A stretch of DNA of 64,000 bases from NCBI RefSeq assembly GCF_003285015.1, contig NZ_QMFB01000005.1, forward strand, positions 1-64,000, given 5' to 3'. The notes beneath the pieces were generated by a model, which was not told the origin of the DNA, ran no database searches, and saw nothing but the letters and a program-made list of their open reading frames with translations. The translations under genes and the position numbers were made by a program. The stretch comes from Paenibacillus contaminans. GTDB taxonomy: Bacteria; Bacillota; Bacilli; Paenibacillales; NBRC-103111. This document shows, piece by piece, positions 50,555-60,268 of the stretch (its first letter is position 1; every line of letters starts with the position of its first letter).

Positions 50555-52063
50555 TTACTTCTGCTTGTCTTGTTCCGCCTTGTCCTTCAGCCAGCGCGGA
50601 GCCCCTTTGTTTTTGCGGTCCCGCTCCCGGTCGCTCTTGGCTTTACCCGTCCCGTTCACAGGCGCTGTACGGCCTTTATCCGCCCCAGCCTTCGCTGCAG
50701 GACGCCCTGCCGCCGCTTGGCGAACGTCGCCCGCGCTGCCGGCAGGCTTCCGGCTGTCGTTGCGCTCCAGACCGCCTTCTCGTCCGCTTCCCGGCCTGCT
50801 GCCGTTCGTGCGCCCGTGTCCCGGCTTATCCCGATCGCCTTCCGGTCCGCCGAGCCCGCTGACCCGCGCATCGGCTGCAGGATTGCTCCGAGCGCGTCCC
50901 GCGCCGCCTGGCGCAGGCTTCTTGGGGCGGGCCGGTTCGACAACCGAACCGCCGAAAAGCTCCTTCTGAACGAACGGGACATTAAGCGCTTTGGCGAACT
51001 TGTCGATGATGAATCGTTCCCGCAAAGAGCAAATCGATATGACCGTACCGGCGCGTCCCATTCGTCCGGTTCTGCCTGCCCTATGGACATAATGGTCCGC
51101 GTCGATCGGCAAATCCAAATTGATGACATGCGTGACATCCGGGATATCGAGTCCGCGGGAAGCGACATCGGTTGCCAGCAGCAGCTGAAACCTGCCGGAG
51201 CGGAAGCCCTTCATCACGCGCTCGCGCTCCTGCTTACCCGCTTCTCCGTAAAGCGCCTCTACCGACAAGCCGACATACTGCAGCTTTGCCACAACCTCCG
51301 CGAGCTTGTCGATTTCGTTCGTGAACACGATCGCCGACCGCGGGTTATACGTGCGTACGAGCCGGCGGACGGTATCGATTTTATTGCGCTCCTCGCATAC
51401 GACGAACAGATGCTCAAGCGTACCGGCCGCCTTGCCGGCCGAGCCCGCCTTAATATACTGCGGCTCGCGCATCCAACGCTTGATGACGGCTTCCATCGTA
51501 TCCGGCACCGTTGCGGAGAAGAAAAGCAGCTGGCGGTCGCGCAGCGCGCTTTTGAAAATCGTTTCCACATCGTTCATCGCCCCGAGCGCGAACACCTGGT
51601 CAACTTCGTCAACGACGATCGTGCGGACGTGATGCATCGACAGCTTCCTGAGCTTCAGCACCTCCAGCACGCGGCCCGGCGTCCCTACGACAACCTGCGG
51701 ATGCAGCTTCAGCTTGTCGAGCTGCCTCTGCAGCGCAGCGCCGCCGATAAGCGTCTGGGCGATCAGCCCCGTCCCCGCAGTTAGTTCTTCCAGCACAGCG
51801 GCTATCTGCATGCCCAGCTCCTGCGTCGGCACGATAATCAGCGCCTGCAGCTTCTTAAGCTCCGGATCGAGCTTCTGAACGATCGGAAGCGCGAAGGCCA
51901 GCGTTTTGCCCGTACCGGTTTGCGACTGAGCCACGACGTCCTTCCCCTCCAGAATAAGGGGAATCGCTTCCGCCTGAATCGGCGTCGGTTCCTCGATTCC
52001 GCGTTCCCGCAGCTTTTGGGCGTAATTTGCTTGTATGGATAAAGACTCGAAACGGTCCGGCAT
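50555..52063 (-). CDS. DEAD-box family RNA helicase with DEVD motif and basic tail
   Basis: 502 residues. The Q motif (GIEEPTPIQAEAIP), motif I (SQTGTGKT), motif Ia variant PTQELG, motif II VVDEVDQ (DEVD in place of DEAD), motif III SAT, and motifs V and VI (ATDVASRGLD, HRAGRTGRMG) are all visible. The core ends near residue 375 and is followed by about 125 residues rich in Gly, Arg, Lys and Pro, suited to RNA binding. It should remodel rRNA or mRNA duplexes. AGAGG supports ATG 52063. Close bacterial homologues are YfmL and CshA types, but I cannot tell which. Confidence 0.9.
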   Translation of the reverse strand: MPDRFESLSIQANYAQKLRERGIEEPTPIQAEAIPLILEGKDVVAQSQTGTGKTLAFALPIVQKLDPELKKLQALIIVPTQELGMQIAAVLEELTAGTGLIAQTLIGGAALQRQLDKLKLHPQVVVGTPGRVLEVLKLRKLSMHHVRTIVVDEVDQVFALGAMNDVETIFKSALRDRQLLFFSATVPDTMEAVIKRWMREPQYIKAGSAGKAAGTLEHLFVVCEERNKIDTVRRLVRTYNPRSAIVFTNEIDKLAEVVAKLQYVGLSVEALYGEAGKQERERVMKGFRSGRFQLLLATDVASRGLDIPDVTHVINLDLPIDADHYVHRAGRTGRMGRAGTVISICSLRERFIIDKFAKALNVPFVQKELFGGSVVEPARPKKPAPGGAGRARSNPAADARVSGLGGPEGDRDKPGHGRTNGSRPGSGREGGLERNDSRKPAGSAGDVRQAAAGRPAAKAGADKGRTAPVNGTGKAKSDRERDRKNKGAPRWLKDKAEQDKQK

Positions 52064-52282
52064 GTACATCCTCTTTTCCTAATGTTCGGTGGGGTGTCAA
52101 AGTGATTCTATTATATGCCACCAACCGGCCGATCACAAATGCACAGCGGCATTCTTCCGCTCGGTTCGCAAATCTCAACATTTTTAGCGGCAAATGACAA
52201 ACGGTTCGTAATACCTACAATATTCTGCATGTCTATATCCTTGTAGGACCATTTTTGACATTATAAAGGGGAGGTTTTTACT

Positions 52283-52825
52283 ATGTTTACACGTTTTCGC
52301 GCCTCAAAAGCAGTCATCCTTGCGTTAGCCCTCATTCTTGCCATGGTTTCCGCCGTATCGACGGCAGCCGCCGATCCCGCAACCGGGTACGAGAGCGGAG
52401 CTTTAACGCCTCCGCCGCCTGTAACCGGCAACGAGCAGAAGCTCATTCGCTTTCCTGCGCAGCGCACCGATTCGGGCACTCAGCCCTACTCCTTCGATCC
52501 GAGTCATATCTATTTGGAGGACGGCAACAATTTGCTGACCAACCTGCATAACGGGACGGTCGATATGAGCGGCGCAACCTTCGCAACCGTTAGTGCGGAG
52601 ACGATCGGCGTTCAGCTGACCTTGCAAAGATGGACGGGCAGCGCTTGGGTCAACCACGATGTCAGCGGCTATTACGTCGACAACTACAGCACTTATCACG
52701 CAGGCAGCAAAATCGTTACGATCACCAAAGGCTACTACTACCGCATTGTCAGCTACCATTACGTCAACCATTCCGGCGTTTATGAGTCCGGTAACGTTAC
52801 CGGCATAAGCGCGCTGATCAATTAG
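52283..52825 (+). CDS. Secreted protein of the DUF6147-like type
   Basis: 180 residues. A signal peptide (VILALALILAMVSAVSTAAA) is cleaved near residue 30. The mature part has YLEDGNNLLTNLHNGTVDMS and alternating aromatic strands (TKGYYYRIVSYHYVNHSGVY), typical of small secreted all-beta Firmicute proteins. GGGGAGG precedes the ATG. It has no Cys and no anchor. The function is unknown, and it is not linked to its neighbours. Confidence 0.78.
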   Translation: MFTRFRASKAVILALALILAMVSAVSTAAADPATGYESGALTPPPPVTGNEQKLIRFPAQRTDSGTQPYSFDPSHIYLEDGNNLLTNLHNGTVDMSGATFATVSAETIGVQLTLQRWTGSAWVNHDVSGYYVDNYSTYHAGSKIVTITKGYYYRIVSYHYVNHSGVYESGNVTGISALIN

Positions 52826-52933
52826 TCCGCTGACGCTGTCACGCAGCGGTGCCGGCGTTATCCCCGGTTTGACTGCCGCCGTTTTCACGACACTGTTTTT
52901 GATAGACGAACAGGGGTGCCGAATCGGCCCCCT

Positions 52934-53728
52934 TTATTTTTTAAGCATGGTCAGCTCCATCAAGAGACTATCCTCGATATTGCCGGATAGGCTGAGCGTG
53001 CCGGCCGCAAATGTCCAGACAAGCGTCTTTTTTCCCTTGGCATCGGAAATGACCTTAACCTCATTGTCTCCGATAACGATGTCTTCCAGCTTATTAGCCT
53101 CTTTATTGAAAAACTGCGATAACCACGAATCCAGCGATTGCATATTTTGCTCGTAGCGATAATACTTGCCCTCGCCGTTCTCATACCTCAGATACACACG
53201 TGAAACCTGTTTCTCCTTGCCTTTGAACAAATAAATGTAAGCAAGCTTGAAGCCCTCCGGCACGTTCTCCGGCTGAAAGATCGGTGCCGTCGACAGCTTG
53301 ACCGCTTCCTCGAACGAATAAACCGTAATTTTCTCTTCCGCGCTTCCGGTCGATTGTACGCCGCTCTTGCCGGATACGGGAGCGCTGCCCGCATCGGGAG
53401 GCGGAGCCGTCAGCGCCCCTTCGTTCGTAGGCTCGGAAGAACCCCTGAACAAGGACAACGCGTCCTCTTTGAAAAATTGCGTGAACGGCCTAAAAGCATC
53501 CGTCACCTGCGCTTGACCGAACAGGAGCGCTCCGATCAGCAGCGAAGTGACGACGGTGACGATCATCGATAATTTGCGCAGTATGGCCCTGCGTCTTTTT
53601 TCCGCCTCCAGCATTTTACGAACACGCTCCCAGGATTCCTCGGGCGAAGAGGCCGAGCCGGGCCTGCTTTCCCTTACTGCCGCATCGAATGCCTCATCGA
53701 ACATACGATCGAATGTTTCACGATCCAT
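52934..53728 (-). CDS. Membrane anti-sigma factor-like protein with DUF4367 domain
   Basis: 264 residues. The cytoplasmic N-terminus (DRETFDRMFDEAFDAAVRES), one membrane helix near 50-70 (LSMIVTVVTSLLIGALLFG) and an extracellular DUF4367 domain (about 130-264, SFEEAVKLSTAPIFQPENVP) fit transmembrane anti-sigma factors. The start overlaps the ECF sigma gene by 11 bp, the usual position for a cognate inhibitor. It probably holds the sigma factor until an envelope signal arrives. Confidence 0.8.
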   Translation of the reverse strand: MDRETFDRMFDEAFDAAVRESRPGSASSPEESWERVRKMLEAEKRRRAILRKLSMIVTVVTSLLIGALLFGQAQVTDAFRPFTQFFKEDALSLFRGSSEPTNEGALTAPPPDAGSAPVSGKSGVQSTGSAEEKITVYSFEEAVKLSTAPIFQPENVPEGFKLAYIYLFKGKEKQVSRVYLRYENGEGKYYRYEQNMQSLDSWLSQFFNKEANKLEDIVIGDNEVKVISDAKGKKTLVWTFAAGTLSLSGNIEDSLLMELTMLKK

Positions 53729-54299
53729 GCTCGATCCCCCAATCTTCCTTCAGCCGTTTCCTGATGCTTTCCCTAGCCCGAAACAATTTCTGTCTGACCA
53801 CTTCTTCCGAGAAGTTCAAAATCGATCCGATTTCCTTGTAGGAAAGCTGGTGCATCCATCTCAGCTCGATAATTTGCCTATGCTCCGGCTTCAGCTTGGC
53901 TAAATATTTCGCAATGGCCTCTTTCATCATCCGTGCTTCCACTTCTTGCTCCACCGGCACTTCCGCTGCGGTACTCGCAATCTCTCTAGTTTCGAAGACA
54001 CCCTCTGATTCCAGCTCGTCGCGATTTCGCTTGATTTTGCGTAAATAGTTCAGCGTCACATTTCTTGTAAGCACTTTCAACCACCACTCCAGCTTGTCCG
54101 CTTCCTGGAGCTGCTCGGCTTTGCGCATGACGCGCATAAACGATTCTTGTATAAGATCCTCTGTCAGCCCGTGATCTCTTACGATACCGTAAACCATGGG
54201 GTATACCATTTTATAGAACTCGTGATATACTTGCTGCTGCAATGCGAGCGGAAACGCATGGAAATCGGATGAGAACATCAAAACCAATTGACTAGACAT
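53718..54299 (-). CDS. ECF RNA polymerase sigma factor
   Basis: 193 residues. Region 2 reads GLTEDLIQESFMRVMRKAEQ followed by EWWLKVLTRNVTLNYLRKIK. Region 4 reads EHRQIIELRWMHQLSYKEIG followed by LNFSEEVVRQKLFRARESIR. GGAGG at 7 nt supports ATG 54299, and a SigA-type promoter lies upstream. The pair with the overlapping DUF4367 gene forms a sigma/anti-sigma unit. The regulon cannot be seen from this window. Confidence 0.9.
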   Translation of the reverse strand: MSSQLVLMFSSDFHAFPLALQQQVYHEFYKMVYPMVYGIVRDHGLTEDLIQESFMRVMRKAEQLQEADKLEWWLKVLTRNVTLNYLRKIKRNRDELESEGVFETREIASTAAEVPVEQEVEARMMKEAIAKYLAKLKPEHRQIIELRWMHQLSYKEIGSILNFSEEVVRQKLFRARESIRKRLKEDWGIEHGS

Positions 54300-54343
54300 A
54301 AAAGACCTCCAACAATCGACAAGCATAGACGTCATCAATTTCC

Positions 54344-54372
54344 ATATTAGGCCAAATGATGCGCAAGGGCAA
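54344..54372 (-). promoter_or_regulatory. SigA-type promoter of the sigma/anti-sigma operon
   Basis: Minus strand: TTGCCC (54367-54372) and TAATAT (54344-54349) with a 17-bp spacer, 45 nt upstream of the start codon. Confidence 0.65.
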
Positions 54373-54516
54373 GTATTCTCGTGCAACATTCTTGCATAAA
54401 CCCGCAAATTTTGCTATTTTGGTCTTGCATATGCTATTTTGACATCCGTACGGCGGTTCGTTAGACTATTATTACATCATGCGAAACGAGATAGCAAATA
54501 GTTGAGGGGGCTGGAC

Positions 54517-54780
54517 ATGAGCAATCCGGTAGACGAACAATTTGAAGCGTTGATTGAAAAATATGCGGAGCTGCTGACCGGCGACGATTCTCCCGAGATG
54601 ATCGCCAAGGTGAAGAAATGGGCCTTATACAACCAGATCCACAAAACGATGCCTGCGCTCGCCGGCCACTGGAACCAGTCGCATCCCGAAGGAAAAGCCG
54701 ACATCCGCAAGCTGTTCGAGGAAATCCGTGATTTGAACGCCGCACTTAAAGCAAAAAAGGAAGCAAATGCCGAGTCCTAG
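54517..54780 (+). CDS. DUF2573-like small protein (YusU type)
   Basis: 87 residues. EQFEALIEKYAELLTGDDSP, KKWALYNQIHKTMPALAGHW and KLFEEIRDLNAALKAKKEA are the helical motifs I associate with the DUF2573/YusU family, soluble proteins of unknown role. GAGGGGG supports ATG 54517. The final codons run into a Rho-independent terminator. It is divergent from the sigma/anti-sigma operon. Confidence 0.78.
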   Translation: MSNPVDEQFEALIEKYAELLTGDDSPEMIAKVKKWALYNQIHKTMPALAGHWNQSHPEGKADIRKLFEEIRDLNAALKAKKEANAES

Positions 54781-54806
54781 CCGACTCTCGTTTGCTTCTT
54801 TTTTAT
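54760..54806 (+). terminator. Terminator overlapping the end of the DUF2573-like gene
   Basis: GAAGCAAATGCCGAGTC pairs imperfectly with GACTCTCGTTTGCTTC and is followed by six or more T. The stem includes the last codons and the stop. Confidence 0.85.
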
Positions 54807-54870
54807 TGTCCCCTCCGCCGTTTGCCCGGCTTATAGGTAAAACGCGCCGATTATTAGCCTTGCCGAGGCT

Positions 54871-55656
54871 CTATTTTTTGTTGAGCATTCGGTGGGCGAC
54901 CCGGTCGAACAAACGCGGCAGCAGCTGGTACAGCCGAATACCGGCCGCCGCCATAAGCGGGAGGTCGATTTCCGCCTTGCGCTTGACGATCGCCGTGATG
55001 ACGGCCTCCGTGACTTGCTCCGGACGCAGCATGAACCATTTGACGTTGCTTACGTATTGTCCGCTTGGGTCCGCACGCTCGAAGAAAGGCGTATCGATCG
55101 GCCCCGGATTGACGGCCGTTACCGAGATGCCTGCCTTCATAAGATCCTGCCGGATGCAGTTCGTAAAACCGAGCACGGCATGCTTCGTTGCCGAATATCC
55201 GCTTGATTTGGCGGAGCCGATCTTGCCGGCCATCGACGCGATATTGACGATATGGCCGCTTCCGGCCTTCAGCATCGCGGGCAGGACCGCCTTCGTGCAG
55301 CGCACCGTTCCCATGTAGTTTACATCCATCATGTCCTCGATCGTCGCGAGCTCGGCCTTCTCGATCGTCTCGAATACGCCGTATCCCGCGTTATTGATCA
55401 GCACGTCGATTTTCCCGTACCTCGCCAGCACCTGCTCCATCACCGCAAAAACCTGCTCCGAAGACGTCACGTCGAGCCGGTACAAGCCATACTCCCCGTT
55501 AATCCGCGAAGCCACCTGCTCCAGCTTATCCGCCGATCTCGCCATCAGGACGGGGATTCCTCCTTCCCGGGCCACGCCTTCGCCCATAAGCGCGCCTATG
55601 CCGCTGGAAGCTCCCGTAATGACAACCACCTTTCCTTCAAGCCGCCGATTGCTCAT
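54871..55656 (-). CDS. Short-chain dehydrogenase/reductase
   Basis: 261 residues. VVVITGASSGIGALMGEGVA is the TGxxxGIG cofactor site, DVLINNAGYGVFE carries the NNAG motif, and SGYSATKHAVLGF has the catalytic Tyr and Lys. NPGPIDTPFF follows the active site. Together these are a complete classical SDR set. AGGGA supports ATG 55656. The substrate is unknown; it stands alone. Confidence 0.93.
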   Translation of the reverse strand: MSNRRLEGKVVVITGASSGIGALMGEGVAREGGIPVLMARSADKLEQVASRINGEYGLYRLDVTSSEQVFAVMEQVLARYGKIDVLINNAGYGVFETIEKAELATIEDMMDVNYMGTVRCTKAVLPAMLKAGSGHIVNIASMAGKIGSAKSSGYSATKHAVLGFTNCIRQDLMKAGISVTAVNPGPIDTPFFERADPSGQYVSNVKWFMLRPEQVTEAVITAIVKRKAEIDLPLMAAAGIRLYQLLPRLFDRVAHRMLNKK

Positions 55657-55864
55657 CCGCCATTCCCTCGTTTCTTCCGAACTGTGCATGCTGACATCAT
55701 TTTACCCGATACGGCTGCTGTTGTCGATTTGTCCCTTCCCGCGCCAAAAAGCTGCCTGGAGGGCCGGTGCGGCTTTATTTGAGGAATGGATTTCTCTATC
55801 AACCCAATCATAATTTTCAGAGAGTAATAGAATAATATAACCTCTTAAGAAAGGAGTTGATGTT

Positions 55865-56629
55865 ATGCCCTTTACCGTTCGTGTAGTCGGTATCTTTACG
55901 AGAAACTCCCGCTCAAGCGCTACTGCAGACCAGCGCCGCGCAAGAGTTCTGGCGGATGTTGCAGCTGCGAATGCGGCATGGTTCAGCGGGTTTTCCCCGG
56001 GTGTGAGATGCGAGATCAGCTTTGTTGCGACGGCGATTTATAATTCAAGCACAATCATCAACGCAAGCACAGTGGCCGGCGTAGCGGATCCAAGAGTGGA
56101 TCGGCTGATCCAGCAAGTCAGAACGCTCAGAAACCAGCAAGCGGCCATCTATGTAGTATATTTAAGCGGAGATCGACTGGCCGACGGCTTCGCCGTGGGC
56201 AATGGCGGTCCCCGATTTACCTTTTTCAACAGCACGGCCAGCTATGGATTAGTCGGACATGTCGTGCTGACCGATATCGCCGGCACTACGTTCGCCCGCT
56301 ACGTTCTTGCGCATGAAGCCGGTCATGTTTTGTTCGGCCGATTCTTAACGAATAGTCCGCTCAGCTTTACGATCAATGACCCGTCGAACCCTGGAAGTTC
56401 GCATAACAATAATAGTCAGAACCTCATGTTCCCCGTCGTCCCTGCAAACAATCCGTTTATCAACGCTGCGCAGTGCATCGTTGCCCGGCGCAGCAGGGTG
56501 CTTATCGAAAACGCCGCTTCCGGCGCAGCCGCGAAAAGATCGAATACGGCAATGCTAAGAAGACTTAATAGATCGGCCATATTCCAAGCTCGAAAAGCGA
56601 TGCGTACTGGAAAAAGAAAAAGCAGATAA
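55865..56629 (+). CDS. Predicted zinc metalloprotease-like protein (HEXXH) without signal peptide
   Basis: 254 residues. ARYVLAHEAGHVLFGRF near residue 142 has the zincin HExxH motif (HEAGH), and SSHNNNSQNLMFPV may supply the third ligand and the Met-turn. The N-terminus (FTVRVVGIFTRNSRSSATAD) is not a signal peptide, and there is no membrane helix. The last 45 residues are very basic (ending TGKRKSR). AAGGAG lies 8 nt before the ATG. It could act in the cytoplasm or be released by lysis or a non-classical route. I do not recognise a precise family. Confidence 0.72.
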   Translation: MPFTVRVVGIFTRNSRSSATADQRRARVLADVAAANAAWFSGFSPGVRCEISFVATAIYNSSTIINASTVAGVADPRVDRLIQQVRTLRNQQAAIYVVYLSGDRLADGFAVGNGGPRFTFFNSTASYGLVGHVVLTDIAGTTFARYVLAHEAGHVLFGRFLTNSPLSFTINDPSNPGSSHNNNSQNLMFPVVPANNPFINAAQCIVARRSRVLIENAASGAAAKRSNTAMLRRLNRSAIFQARKAMRTGKRKSR

Positions 56630-56689
56630 GCGAATGAGTAGAACCGTATTTTGCATCCGTCGTGGTCAAGCGGGGGTCTCGTCCGACAA

Positions 56690-56730
56690 GGATAAACGGC
56701 TACCGGCGTCTTTGACGCTGGCGTTTACCG
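56690..56730. repeat. Dispersed hairpin repeat, copy B1
   Basis: GGATAAACGGC and GCGTTTACCG flank an inner CCGGCGTC/GACGCTGG stem, so the whole segment folds as one hairpin. The ends are shared with 17078-17123 and 56773-56852. The rest of 56630-56895 holds no gene that I can support. Confidence 0.65.
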
Positions 56731-56772
56731 AGATTTAGAGCCTCTTCCACGATATACTTTCTGATAAATCAA

Positions 56773-56852
56773 GGATAAACGGCTGCGCCGTCCTAAACGC
56801 TTTCGAAGAATGCGAATTCGTAAGCATAAACTAAGGACAGGCGCGTTTACCG
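56773..56852. repeat. Dispersed hairpin repeat, copy B2
   Basis: Starts GGATAAACGGCTGCGCCGTC and ends GCGCGTTTACCG. The right half (TTCGTAAGCATAAACT) matches the copy at 17078-17123, which looks like a deletion derivative of this longer form. Confidence 0.62.
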
Positions 56853-56895
56853 GAAAGTCGAACAATCGGCGAAGGATATGCTGTCTTAAACTATC

Positions 56896-56923
56896 AAAAA
56901 AGCTGCCGGGAATCCCGGCAGCT
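56896..56923 (-). terminator. Terminator of the ilv-leu operon
   Basis: AGCTGCCGGG pairs with CCCGGCAGCT around a 3-nt loop and is followed by six T on the minus strand, just past the leuA stop. Confidence 0.93.
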
Positions 56924-56929
56924 TTATCA

Positions 56930-58480
56930 TTATATGAGCGTCACGCTGCTGTCGCGGCGCGTCGCCCCTGTTTTGCGTCTGTCTATCAGCCTGTTCAGCG
57001 CATCGATATACGCTTTGGCGCTTGCTTCCAAAATATCGGTGCTGACGCCGCGGCCTTGAACCGAATAGTCGCCTTGCTTAAGCACGACATGCACTTCGCC
57101 AAGGGCGTCTTTGCCGTGGGTGACCGATTTGATCGAGTAATCGTCAAGTTCCACTTCTTCCTGCGCAGCCTTGTCGATCGCCTTGTAGATCGCATCGACC
57201 GAGCCGTTGCCGATCGCCGCTTCCTCCAGCACGTTTCCTTCAGCCGTATGAATGCGTACGGTAGCGGACGGCACGGATTGGTTGCCGTACGATACTTGGA
57301 TCGTCTCCAGCACGTAAACCTCCGGCGTAGAAACGAGCTTCTCCTCGATCAGCGCACGGATGTCCTCGTCGGTTACGTCCTTCTTCTTATCCGCCAAATC
57401 CTTGAACTTCGCGAATGCGGCATTCACCTGCTCGTCGTTCAGCTCGTAGCCGAGATCGGTCAGCTTTTCGCGGAATGCGTGGCGGCCGGAATGCTTGCCG
57501 AGCACCAGCTTGCTTTCCTTGAGTCCGATCGTTTCCGGCGACATGATTTCATAGGTCGTTTTTTCCTTCAGCATGCCGTCCTGGTGAATACCCGACTCAT
57601 GTGCGAACGCGTTGGCTCCTACGATCGCTTTGTTGCCGGGCACAACCATTCCTGACAGCTTGCTGACCAAACGGCTCGTACGGTAAATTTCATTCAGTAC
57701 AAGCGACGATTTGGCTTGGAAAAACTCGGATCTCGTTTCAAGCGCCATAACGACTTCCTCGATCGACGTATTGCCCGCACGCTCGCCGATGCCGTTGATC
57801 GTGCCTTCGATTTGATCGGCGCCGTTCAAAATAGCGGCCAATGCGTTCGCCGTAGCCATGCCGAGATCGTCGTGACAGTGAGCGCTGAGCTGGATTTTCT
57901 CGATGCCCTTCACATTTTCCTTCAGCGTCTTGAAAATATTCCCGTACTCGCTCGGATTCATATAACCGACCGTGTCGGGAATGTTAACGACCGTCGCGCC
58001 GGTGCGGATCGCAAGCTCAGTAACCTCGCACAGGAAATCCAGCTCGGTACGTCCGGCGTCCTCTGCGGAAAACTCGATCTTGCTGAAGTATTTTTTGGCG
58101 TATTTAATTGCCGCTTCCGCCGTCTCCAGCACCTGATGCTTCTCCATCCGCAGCTTGTGCTTCCGGTGAATGGGCGAGGTCGCCAAAAATACGTGCAGGC
58201 AAGGATCCTGAGCGCCCTTAAGCGCTTCGTAAACCGCATCGATATCCTTCTCCCGGGAACGGGCAAGTCCGATGATCGTCGCATTCTTAACCGAACGCGC
58301 AACCGCGTTTACCGCAGCCAGATCGCCGGGCGAGGCTGCCGGAAATCCGGCTTCGATCCGGTCCACTCCAAGCTTCTCAAGCTGGAGACCGATTTCCACC
58401 TTCTCCTGGGTATTCAGGTTGACCCCGGGCGATTGCTCGCCGTCACGCAGCGTCGTATCGAAAATATAGATCTTCCTCAT
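56930..58480 (-). CDS. leuA: 2-isopropylmalate synthase
   Basis: 516 residues, the full family length. [17 protein letters not shown] begins the TIM barrel, [17 protein letters not shown] holds metal ligands, and [16 protein letters not shown] follows. The C-terminal 120 residues are the leucine-sensing regulatory domain. It condenses 2-ketoisovalerate with acetyl-CoA in leucine synthesis. AGGAGG supports ATG 58480. It is the last gene of ilvB-ilvN-ilvC-leuA and is followed by the operon terminator. Confidence 0.97.
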   Translation of the reverse strand: MRKIYIFDTTLRDGEQSPGVNLNTQEKVEIGLQLEKLGVDRIEAGFPAASPGDLAAVNAVARSVKNATIIGLARSREKDIDAVYEALKGAQDPCLHVFLATSPIHRKHKLRMEKHQVLETAEAAIKYAKKYFSKIEFSAEDAGRTELDFLCEVTELAIRTGATVVNIPDTVGYMNPSEYGNIFKTLKENVKGIEKIQLSAHCHDDLGMATANALAAILNGADQIEGTINGIGERAGNTSIEEVVMALETRSEFFQAKSSLVLNEIYRTSRLVSKLSGMVVPGNKAIVGANAFAHESGIHQDGMLKEKTTYEIMSPETIGLKESKLVLGKHSGRHAFREKLTDLGYELNDEQVNAAFAKFKDLADKKKDVTDEDIRALIEEKLVSTPEVYVLETIQVSYGNQSVPSATVRIHTAEGNVLEEAAIGNGSVDAIYKAIDKAAQEEVELDDYSIKSVTHGKDALGEVHVVLKQGDYSVQGRGVSTDILEASAKAYIDALNRLIDRRKTGATRRDSSVTLI

Positions 58481-58619
58481 CCCTGTCACCTCCTGCTTGT
58501 GTATGCTCTCGTTAAAGAGCGGGGAACATACCACCCGCCAGCGATCGGCGTTCGGATATATTCCCCGCATTGTTCTTATTAGGCCGCACTTTTACTACTT
58601 TATGCGGATAACGCTTGTC

Positions 58620-59633
<1,014 letters not shown>

Positions 59634-59785
59634 TTAAAACCCTGTGAACGGGCGTTTGAACGCCGGAACACTTATGGAAAGCTCCCGTTCCGAAGGGCGC
59701 CGGCGCCGGACAAGCCGCCGCGCATCCGCTCAAACCCCCGCTCACGCGGGAATCGTTAATTGATTGATAATGACTGATTGGCGGC

Positions 59786-60268
59786 TTAGCCGCGTGTCAT
59801 TGCGGTTACGCCTGTCCGTGAAAATTCACGGATTCCGTATGGCTTGAGCAGCTCGGCCATCGCGTCGATTTTGTCCGTATCGCCGACGGCTTGCACCACC
59901 AGCGAATGAGGGCCGATATCGACGACGGCTGCGCGGAACGTCTCGACGATGCCGAGAATTTCCGGACGCTGCGCCGGAACCGCGCTGATTTTGATCAGCG
60001 CCAGTTCGCGGGCAACCATCGGGTTCGCGCTCAGATCGACTACTTTAATGACGTCGACGAGCTTATACAGCTGCTTCGAAATTTGCTCGAGCGTCCGGTC
60101 GTCGCCGGTCGTCACGATGACCATCCGCGACAAGCCTTGCTCTTCCGAAGCGCCTACCGTAATGCTTTCGATATTAAATCCGCGGCGGCCGAACAGGCCG
60201 GAAACCCGTTGCAGCACGCCCGGCTGGTTGTTGACCAGAACGGAAATCGTATGTCTTCTCATGTTCAT
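59786..60268 (-). CDS. ilvN: Acetolactate synthase small (regulatory) subunit
   Basis: 160 residues. The ACT domain starts [20 protein letters not shown] and continues [12 protein letters not shown]; the valine-binding region and the C-terminal ACT-like half follow. It activates and confers feedback control on the large subunit. The ATG overlaps the ilvB stop as ATGA, and GGGGG inside ilvB provides the ribosome binding site. Confidence 0.96.
   Translation of the reverse strand: MNMRRHTISVLVNNQPGVLQRVSGLFGRRGFNIESITVGASEEQGLSRMVIVTTGDDRTLEQISKQLYKLVDVIKVVDLSANPMVARELALIKISAVPAQRPEILGIVETFRAAVVDIGPHSLVVQAVGDTDKIDAMAELLKPYGIREFSRTGVTAMTRG

Noticed and set aside
59743..59756. Small GC hairpin between ilvN and ilvC as a terminator
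   Set aside because: There is no T-run, and the genes on both sides belong to one pathway and orientation.
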